64,000 nt of DNA from Physcia stellaris (lineage: Eukaryota > Ascomycota > Lecanoromycetes > Caliciales > Physciaceae), in the NCBI GenBank assembly GCA_018902385.1, contig JABSSW010000002.1, positions 868,001-932,000 on the forward strand, written 5' to 3'. The notes under the pieces were generated by a model. That model searched no databases. It was not told the DNA's origin and saw nothing but the letters and a program-made list of their open reading frames with translations. This document shows positions 54,138 through 64,000 of the stretch, piece by piece. Within the stretch, counting starts at the first letter, position 1, and each line of letters begins with the position of its first letter. Both the position numbers and the translations under genes were made by a program.

Positions 54138-57100
54138 AATCATTTATCAAAGTTTTTTTAATGTATTCAAAACTTTATTAACAAACAAAATAGTTTCAAT
54201 ATTGCAAATCACAAATTCGATCTTTTCGCAATGCAATTTGTTCTTTAATGAATAAAAATTCGTCAAGCTTTTCATTACAAATGTACAAAAAGTACAATAT
54301 GTTCGCAATTGAATACAAGATTCAAAACATTGTTTTATTATCAATTAATTGAAAATATTTGAAATATTTTTCACAAAATTCGAACGACATGTTTCAGAAA
54401 AACATCAAAACATAACGCAACGACGTAAAATATATTCACATTTGCAAAAAAAATTTGACAAGATTTTGACAATATGTTGACAAAGTATTTAGATGATATA
54501 ATGCGATTCACAAACGTTTTTTTCAAAAAAAAACTTGTTCGCAATTCGAGAAATTTTGCAATAATGTTTATGTGATCACGAACAACACGATATGATTCAA
54601 TTGATTGACAAAATATTGACAAAGTATTTTTAATTTGTTAAATTGTGTTCGAAATTTCGATTTATTTCGTGAAATATATCAATCATCGACGTCAAAATGA
54701 ACATTTTTTTCAAACTATATTATCAACGTTGATGTCAAAAATCAATATCATTCGTGACTTGATTTATGATCGTTCGATTGCGAATAATTCATGTGTTTTT
54801 TTCAAAAACAATGATACGAGAAAACATGAATGTGATAAGTGCAATCAATATATTATCAACATATTATTAAAATATTATCAAAACTTTAAATTATAATCAT
54901 ATTCAGACGAAGTCAAAACTTGAAATTGTATCATGCAATGTCGAGTTTCGTTTATTTTTGTCACAAAATCTCGCTGTGTCTTATGCGATTTTTATTTCGC
55001 ATGACAAACATATTCATTTTTCGTCGAAATTTTTCAAAATATTCAAGAACATCGTGAATACGATTTACATTTTGATTGAGCGAATTAACAATTCGAAATT
55101 CAGTCTAAATACGTAATTTATTTTCAATACATTGATAAAGTATTAACAATCTTTTAAAATCATTTTCTTATCAATTCTATCGTTCAAGAATTTTGTCGTG
55201 ACAGAAAATTATTCACGTTGTCGAAAACGCATTCTTCGTTAATCAATATGAACAAATTTCGATTGTTGTTACAAAAACATCGAATATTGACTTATTCTTT
55301 TGATCAAGATGTTGAAATTGTTCAACATTACGTTGTCATTCGAAAAGAAAATATCGAGCATGCAAAAATAAGCAAAGTTTTGAAAACGTGTTTTCAATAT
55401 ATTAACAAAGAATTGAAATCAGTATGTGAAAGAAATTTTCATTGAAAATGATTTTTTCATGATCATATGTATGTTGAATGAACAGATTCAAATTTTGTTG
55501 AAATTGAAATTTTTTGAATTAAATATGTTTTTTCAAAGAATTAGAAAAATCGATTTCAATGAAATCGTTTTTGCAATATACGAGAAAAAACAAAATAAAA
55601 AAAAATATTGAAAACGCTTTCAAAATACATTGATAATTCTTTATTAACTTTCATGCAATGTTTATTCTTTGTCGTGTTTTCATGAATCGACAAATTGAAT
55701 GAATTTACATGTTATTGTTTCAACATGTGTTTAAACATGTCGAAACAATAACTCGACAATCAATCAAATGACAACACATTCACAATGTCGATTTACATGA
55801 AATAATAATGAATATGAATGCAAAACAAATGAAAAATATATATAAAGTTTTGTTAAACTTTTAACAATATGTCTTTAATGTATTAACAATAGATTTTGTT
55901 TTATATCTGATTTTCATCGATTCACAAAATCGACATTGAAAAATTCATTTTCAATTCGTAATATTGTTTTGTCAAATTCATTTCAAACGTGATGTGACTA
56001 GAACATTTGATACGATCGATTCGTTCAAAAATCACTACAGTTCGTTTGTAGCGCTTTTGAATTGTCAAAACAAACGAAAATATTTCGATTTGCTCAATCT
56101 ACTAAAAGATTTGTAAAGTTTTATCAAAGTTTTGAAAATATATTGACAATAATTTATCAAATCAATTTTCGAAAAAACGATCGATTCAAAAATGAATAAA
56201 ACATAAATCGCATTCAAAAATCGTTGCAAAATTATGTCAAGAATGTTTTTTAATGAACAAAGAAATTTTTCATCGCATTCGAAAACATATCAATGCGATA
56301 AAGCAAACACATTACAAAAACAATTCATTTGACAAAAAATTGTTTATGTTAAAGACAATTCAAATGTAAATCAAAACTTTATCAATACATTGATAAAATA
56401 TTGTTAAAAAATTAACAAGTGTTAAAGACGAGAAATGTGATCGAAAAAATGTTTTGCAACAGAAAATGTTCAAAACGTGAAAAATTAATCACAATTCTCG
56501 AAGCAATAATCTAACAAACAGATTTTACATCGAGCAAAAACGATTAGATAAACGAAATTTTTTTCAATACATTTGAAACACGTTGTTAATGTGTTTAGTC
56601 TCGAGAAAACGCAATCGTCAAAATGTCACAAAAGATTCGAATTTGATATTGTATGAAATGTTTTCATTCGACAATTTTACAACGCAAACTCAATTTACAT
56701 CGACTTTTAATGATAGATTTTTTTCACGAAATTCGTTTCGAGCACGAAAAATTTCACGTCAAAGATTTCAACAAGCGAGATAAATAACAAACATGATTAA
56801 AATTTTGACAATGTATTGACAAAATATTACAGATTTTCGAAATTTGTTCGAAGAAACTATTTCAAATTCGCAAAATACAAAGTTATTTTTGCAAAAACGT
56901 CGTGTGAAATTGCAATTGAAACAAACGAGAATTCGAAAATTGAAATTAAAAAACGAAAAAGTCGCGTTGAAAAACGAACAATTTAGAAATAATTTTTATA
57001 ATATTTTTTTTTAATGTATTGACAATATTTTGTCAATTCTTTATCGATTAAATTTTTTTTCGATTGTCAATATTGTTTCAATTGATAACACATTAACAAC

Positions 57101-59619
57101 ATGTTATTCGTTGATTAACATTGTAGATTTCGATATTAAAATCAAATTCAAAATGTTTCAAATGTATTGAAAATATTTTGTTTAGAATTAAACGATTGTA
57201 TATGTTTCATTAATAGAAACAAAAATTTGATATTGCAAATATTTTTTGATAATTTTGCAATGTGTTAACATAAACGATTAAAAATTGATAATTATTTCAA
57301 TTTTGTAAATTTTGTAATATTGTAATCAATATTGTTTTATGTTTATTTATTTCGATACAAATAATTGAATAATTTTTCGAATCGATATATAATAAACAAA
57401 TTATCAATTATAAATTGTTTTTTTTTGTTACGAACATGTTTAACAAATGAATTTGACAAATAAATGATTTGATAAATTGATTGATTTGACAAATATGTCG
57501 AAATAAAAAAATTATGTTTTTATTTTTATCAATTAATTTCGAAATTAACGTGAATCGAAATTTGACGTTCGCGTATTATTTGCAATTTTGAACAATTTGT
57601 ATTTATTTATTTTTGCAAATTTATTGTTTTTGTTTAATTAATCAATAATACGTTTATTGAAACATCATTTATGATAATTTCAATAAAATTAAAACAAATA
57701 AACGTGAACATTTTGTTGAATATTGTTATATAAATTTTCTTTAAATTAAATTTAAATTACAATTTTTTCGTTGATTGTGTTATTAAAAACAACGATAAAA
57801 AAATAACAAAAAAGAACAAAATTTTGAATTCGAAAATGTATACAATCGATTTCGAATCAAATTATATCGTTTAAATCGTTGACGATATAATGAAATTTTC
57901 GAAATTAAACAAATGTTTTTAACAATTTGTTATTTGTTTAATATTAAACTTTTTATTTAACATGTAAAAAACATGTGCAATTTATAAATAAATTCAAAAG
58001 TTATTAATATTGCAAAAATCGTGAAAAAAATGAAACAGAGTGAGAATATTCTTAATATTTTAACAACGTATTAAGAAAAATTGTCGCAATGTTATCGTTG
58101 AATTTTTTAAAATTCTGAACGTTTAATATTTTCTCAATACATTATCAAAGTATTTTCGTTTTCATGAATGATCGAATGAGAAGAACGAATTGAATATATT
58201 AATAATATATTAGCAGAATTTTGCAATTAGACATGTTCATTTCTCGAATAAGTCATAATATATTTTTAACACATTCATAACATATTGTAATCTGTTGATG
58301 TTTTGACGAAACTTACATTAATTGTATGTATTTTCAAACATGAAATCACGAAAAACAAAAGTGAAAACGAATCAATTTTTTTTCAATGTGTTATAAACAC
58401 ATTGAATAAAAGTTTCGTTGCATATCGAAATTTAAATACATGCAATTTCTAAAATATTGTTAAAATATTGATAATGAATTGTTAATTCATTGTCAGTTCA
58501 TTTTATTCATGTTTCAGAAATTTTTGACTGATTTGCATCATTCGCATCAACAATTTCGTTGTTGAATGAATTAAATTGTTCAAATTTCGACACGATTTTA
58601 TCGTTTTCAGTAACTTCGACAGCGAAATGATTGAAAAAATCGCATTCGAATTCACGCATCGAACAATCTAATTTTCGAAATTAGTTAATATATTGTCAAT
58701 GCATTGACAATGAATTATTTATTTTTGATTTTTTTCTTTTTGCAAAAATCGCATTTGCGTTTTCATTTTACAATTTTTTTGATTTTCGTATAATTGAACT
58801 AAACAATCGATTGTTAATGTATTAACAATGCATTGTTCAAAAATCATGATGATGAAAAGAAAAAACGACAATACATTAATAAAACATTAGAAAAATATTG
58901 AAAATAATTTATTTTTTTTTCGCTTTTGTGCATGCGTTTGAAAATTGCAAATTTGCTAACACGAAAATTTTTGATTGATTTTTTGAAAACAGCAGCAACA
59001 ATTTCTGTCTGTTTTTCGTCGAGAAAACGATTGTCATTTGTTTCGTACGCGTTTTGAATTCGCATCATTTTGACAAAGAAAATTGCAACATTTTGATAAA
59101 ACATTTTTAATACATTGTCAATATCTTTTTATTTTTGTCACGTTTCATCTCGTTAGTGAAACTGATTTTCGATCGAATTTTCATGAATGATTTGTAATTT
59201 TTGTCGTCAAAATTATCATGAATCGTGTTTGAATAGACGTATTATTGATTAATTAAACGAAAACAATAAGTTTGCAGAAACAAATAAATACAAAATGTTG
59301 AAATTGCAAACAATGTGCGACGTCAAATTTCAAATCACGCTAATTTCAACGTAAAATTAAAACATAGTTCGCTGTTCGATCACATATCATATCAACTATT
59401 TATTTGTCAAATCTATTTGTCAAACATGTTCGTAACATTATTTTTTTTTCTTCGCGAACGTCGTTTCGACGATTCGTTGTTGCTTCGAAATTGAAAAATT
59501 TGATTGAGAATTTTGTTGACTGATTTGAATGTTTGCAAAATTCAAAAATTTCACGATCATCATTTTTCATTTTCAGATGTTTCGTTATTGTTTCAAAGTT
59601 CGATAAAATTTGATAACAA
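54138..59619. repeat. AT-rich DNA with recurring near-palindromic motif
   Basis: About 5.5 kb of extremely AT-rich DNA without a supported gene. A motif close to TTATCAATACATTGATAA, with C/T and G/A variants, recurs near 54168, 54470, 54615, 54855, 55130, 55397, 55630, 55880, 56150, 56379-56396, 56808, 57018-57037, 58692-58711 (a perfect 20-bp palindrome) and 58811-58828. Spacing is often 230-270 bp. This could be a RIP-decayed array of a longer unit or an old element with many internal palindromes. The short frames in it show no family resemblance. The lower boundary of the next Gypsy element lies somewhere between about 59100 and 59620. Confidence 0.55.
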
Positions 59620-62600
59620 TTTTTGAAAATGTTTTTGACACGATTTAATTTTTCATGCGACGTAAATTTTGATTGTAAATAACATCGAAACGATAACGAA
59701 AACTAGAAATTGCGAAAACGTTGCGAAAATGAAATCGAAATGAATGTATTAAATTCGAAATTTTCACGTTTTAATCGAATGTAATTTCGATTAATGTCAA
59801 CATGACGATTTTTTTTCGAAAACGACGACGATTCGCTGAAAAATTTGATTCGTTGACGACGTTTTGAAATATTGAAATCAACGTTTTGAACGATTTTGAA
59901 TTTGCAATCGTGAAATGAATGCGATGAAAATCGTTCATCACGTCGCGAACATTATTAAATTTTTCGTTGTCGACATAATATCATGTTCGATTATGCGATC
60001 AACTCGATCAATTGACACGATATTGAAAACGATTGTAATAATATCGAGATTTCAAAATATCGTTCATTTTTCATTCGAAATTTTCGTTGACTATGACAAA
60101 ATCAAAAAATTCATTGATTTGATTTTCGAACGAATCACGAAAATTTTTGCGCAAAAATCAACAGTGAAACACATCGTAAATATGCATGATTTCAAACAAT
60201 TCGAATCGATATGAATTGCTCATACGTTGTAATATTTTGTAAAGATTTAATTTTTTGTCATCGAATATGTCAAACGATTTGATCGTTTTGATGTTTCGTC
60301 GATCGAAAAAAACGAAATTTTTCTCGACGTATTTTACGATTTTTCGATGTTTGTTGATTTGAGTTGTCATACGTTTTTGAGTCATTTTTGCATGATTTCG
60401 TACGTAATTGAAAATATTTTGCATCGTGTCGATAATATTTTTTGTTTTGACGATCAGAAGTCGTTTTTTCGTTGTAACATACGAAATAAAATTTGATGAA
60501 AAATTCATACGAAAATGAAAATCTTTATTGATGAAAAATGAAAATAATTTTGTTGTTGCAAATATTGCGTTGTTGTTTGCAAATTCGATTATGAACAATC
60601 AAACGTTTCAATCGTTTTGCATGTAATTGCAATATTGTCGCAATTATTTTTCGATATTTTGATTGATTTTTTCGATTTGTTCATCGATTTTTGAATGAAA
60701 AACGATGAAAAATTTACATTTGATGTCGAGAATTCGACAAAATATTTGTTAAACGAACGATATGAATTGAAAATCTCGATCAAACGTTATCGAAAAAAAT
60801 AGCTCATATGTACGAAATACGTAATTGATGAGTATTTTGATCGTGATTTCAATATTGATATTCTCGTCGTCGACGATATAGAGCACGTAATGACGTTTTT
60901 TGTTAAATTTGTCAATTATCGTGCATATGACATTATGATCGTGAACGTCGAACAATTCGATAATAAAATTCATTGATATATCGATTCAACGTTGCAAAAA
61001 TATGATCAAAAAAATAAATAAATCGTTTTTGCGATTTTTGAAAATTTTCGTGCGTTAACATTCATGACAATTACGTACGTATCGACGAATCGTTTTGCGT
61101 ATGTTGAATCAATAATAATCGCGACGTATAAAATTTTTCATGCGATTGAAATTTGAATGTTTCGAAACAAAAAATTCATGAATTTCTTTGAGAAAATCAA
61201 CGAGTAAAAAAACATCGACGAACATTCAAAGTCGATTTTCTCGATACAAAACGTCGTTTTTTTCAATGCAATTTCGTAAATCAATTTCATTCATTGAAAT
61301 GAGATTTTGTTCGATGATTTCACGATAAATCGTGCAATCATCGTCAATTTTGTTGACAACAAAAATTCGTTCATAAATAGATTCGTCAATTTTCATCGCG
61401 TGAATTTCGAGTCGTTTCGAAATAAACAATATTTGTTTTCGATATTGATGTCGTTCGTCAGTTTCGTTTTTTGATCGTGAATCAAACATACGAATCAAAA
61501 CATTTGTTTTAACGTTTTGAGTTTCGAATTGAAATTGAATGACAATATTGAATTTCGAGAAAATTTCTGTTCAACGAATTTGACGAAAAATTAATTTTTT
61601 TGACGTCATGAAAATTTTCAAATCTTTGTGATCGATGAAAATTTTGATCGATTTTTCAATGTTTTCAAATTCAAAACGTCAATGTTTTAAACAACGAATA
61701 ATAATCAACAATTTTTTGTCATAAATTTCGTAATTGCATTCGATTGAAATCATGTTGCGACTATAAAAAACAACGAAATGCAAAATTTTTTCGTCGTCGT
61801 ATTGAAATAATATTTTCGCATTGACGTAATCAAAAAAATCAATTTTCAAAATGATTTGTTTGATTCGATCGTAATGTCGTAATATGAAAATTTCGATCAT
61901 CGTTTTTTTGAGAAAATTGAAAATCTTTTTGATTTCAACAATTCATTCGAAATTCACGAATTTTTTGATCATTCGAATGAAAATTCGAATCTTTTTCGAA
62001 AAATCACGAATGAATCGTTTGTAAAAATTGACGAAATTCACGAAAATTTGCATTTTTTTCAAATTTGTAAAGCGTTTTCAATTGACAATGATTTTTATTT
62101 TTTTCGAATTCATGCGAAAATCATTCATCGATAATATAACGTTCAGAAATGTCATTTTCTTTTTGAAAAATTCGTACTTTTCAATATTCATCTAAAATTC
62201 GATTTTTTTGAATTTTTTCAACATTTTACGAACGTGAACGATGTGTTTTTTTTTGAATTTGTTGTAAATGAAAATATCATCTAGATAAATTTGACAAAAA
62301 TCGTTCAAAAAATTGAACAGCAAATCGTTCATGTAATGTTGTCAATTCGCGAATTCGTTGATCAATTCGAAAAATAATACTCGATATTTGTACGATTTCA
62401 TGAAAATAACGAATGTAATGAGTTTTTCATTTTTTTCATTCATTCGAAATTTGTTGAAAATCGATATGATATTCAGTTTGATCAAATATTTGCAATTTTG
62501 CATTTTAGTTAAAGTTTTTTCGATCAAAAAAATGAAATATCGATTGCGTTTCGTGATGTGATTAAATCGTCGATAATTCACACACAAACGTAATTGATCA

Positions 62601-64000
62601 TTTGATTTGATTGCAAATAAAACGAACGAAACGTATGTTGTTTGATTGAATACGATAAAATTTTTTTGAAAATTATTTTTCAAATATTTTTTGAGTTTCT
62701 GAAATTTGAATTCGAACAAAGAATATATTCGACTTCGAAACAATGTATTGTTATCGTTTAGAAATTCGATTTTGTGATCGTAAATTCGATGCGACGACAA
62801 TTCAATTGTTTTTTGAAAATCGAATATTTTTGACAGATATTTGAAATATTTCGATATTTTTTTCATTATACGTTCAAAAATCGATTTGATTTGTTCGTGT
62901 TTCAAAATTTTTTTGATCATGACGACAATTTTCAACGATTCAAAATTTGCACGCAATGTTTTGAATGCGAAATCGATTTGATTGATCGTAATGAAAAAAC
63001 ATTGTATTTTTTGTTTTCGATTTTTGAAATCGACGAATAAACAGAAAAAAATCGCATCAATCATCGCGATATTCATCGAATCGTCTGAGTTCAGTTTCGA
63101 GAATGAAAAAATTTCGAATTGTTGTTTTTTGATTTTTCAACGTTTGTTGCGTTGTTTTTTCAAATTTTTTTTTGACGAATGTCGTTTTCGTAATCGCTGT
63201 GATATCAATTTTTGAGTGATTTGACTCAACGACGAACGATTCGTCATTTTGATCGATTTTCGAATGAATAAAACAATTGAAACATTTTGAATCGAATACG
63301 TTTGATTCGTTTTGTACATAAAACGTTGAAAAACTAGATTGCGAACGAAATAAAATCGTATATCGAAATTTTATTGTAGCAATATGTTTCGCGTTATTTG
63401 TTTTCGATAAAAGAGTATCGCGACGTCAATTAGATACGTTTCATCGACGATTTGAATCAAAAGTTTTCAAACGTCGAATTTGCATTGCTTTGATGAATAT
63501 ATTGTCATGATGATTACATTTGAACGATTTGAAAATCAATTTATCGTAAATCATATTCAAAATAATTTCATGTTTGTTCATTCACGATTTTTTTAGAATT
63601 ATCGAATGATTGTTCAAATCGATGATGAACAAAAAAATTGTCAACTCGAAATGCAAATCAATTGTCAGTTTGAAATAAATGACATGAATTATTGAAAAAA
63701 TTTAACGATCGTCGAATTCGATAATGAATTTCGATTTTAATAAAAATACGAAATTTATGTTCAACATGTTGCATACAAATTGCGCAATTTTTCTATCAAT
63801 GAAAGCATAATCAGTTGCATCAATGTTTATTAAAATTTTTAATTTATGTTTATTATCGTTGAATGACAACGTACAATTGATGATTAAAAATCGTTTGACA
63901 AAGAAATCAAACAATTCGTCATAATGAATAAAGAAAATTTTTAAACATTTATCAATCGCGTTTTTGATGTGAATTATCAGTTTTTCGAATCAAATTCGTT
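59620..64000 (-). mobile_element. Second Ty3/Gypsy fossil, cut by window edge
   Basis: Minus-strand traces run in Gypsy order from the right edge: protease (about 63702-63914, with a NIDATDYAFIDRKIAQ-like active-site stretch), reverse transcriptase (about 62342-63076, with ELSSHRIYDHKIEF and LRLCVNYRRFNHITKRNRY), RNase H (about 61679-61900), integrase core (about 60749-60973), and the integrase C-terminal region (about 60158-60598, ending with a KLNLYKILQ-like module). No LTR could be paired, because the 5' end lies beyond 64000 and the 3' end is not resolved; the left limit is my estimate. A stretch at about 59620-59690 resembles 48324-48390 in the other Gypsy element. It is heavily AT-shifted and broken in many places. 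Confidence 0.85.

Noticed and set aside
54645-55611. Short plus-strand frames in the AT-rich block as exons of a gene
   Set aside because: Basic, low-complexity products with no shared family pattern and no convincing splice sites; expected by chance in AT-rich DNA with few GC-bearing stops.

Overview
The window looks like nuclear DNA of a filamentous ascomycete (Pezizomycotina; Leotiomycetes is my guess, not shown). The reasons are short introns with GT..AG ends and RCTRAC-like branch points, typical families (HET-domain protein, PTH11-like rhodopsin-fold receptor, Atg33, DUF3431, DUF1349, class I terpene synthase), and a two-speed composition. Gene-bearing DNA of ordinary GC content (1-3233, 9179-46900) alternates with very AT-rich blocks (3365-9047 and about 46900-64000) that hold decayed transposons, the pattern expected after repeat-induced point mutation (RIP).

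Left part (1-17000): a single-exon DUF3431 membrane protein; a nest of two LTR elements (3234-9178, with a second element at 3767-7073), both with matching 5-bp target duplications; a DUF1349 gene whose start codon lies 34 bp beyond the outer element; a cysteine-rich single-pass surface protein; and a six-exon rhodopsin-fold receptor. Three copies of a 0.2-kb MITE-like element lie around the receptor gene, and its fifth intron carries a different palindromic insertion. A short F-box remnant follows.

Middle part (17000-46900): Atg33; a two-exon zinc-ribbon/acidic-tail protein; an F-box-like protein; two secreted proteins; a decayed trypsin-like serine protease; a 951-residue HET protein; a four-exon terpene synthase with both metal-binding motifs; and two diverged members, in opposite orientation, of an uncharacterised family marked by an (R/Q)xAxHRxDYD motif. 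One of the two has its frame broken by an exact 16-bp tandem duplication. A secreted-protein pseudogene follows, then about 2.4 kb in which I recognise nothing.

Right part (46900-64000): an AT-rich block with a recurring near-palindromic motif at 0.1-0.3 kb spacing. It is interrupted by one complete but decayed Ty3/Gypsy element (47502-54132, with LTRs and a TTAAC target duplication). A second Gypsy element runs off the right edge. The genes do not form an evident pathway: the terpene synthase has no recognisable P450, transporter or regulator beside it, and the region looks like a lineage-variable accessory zone. Splice sites were placed by hand and no search or transcript data were available.
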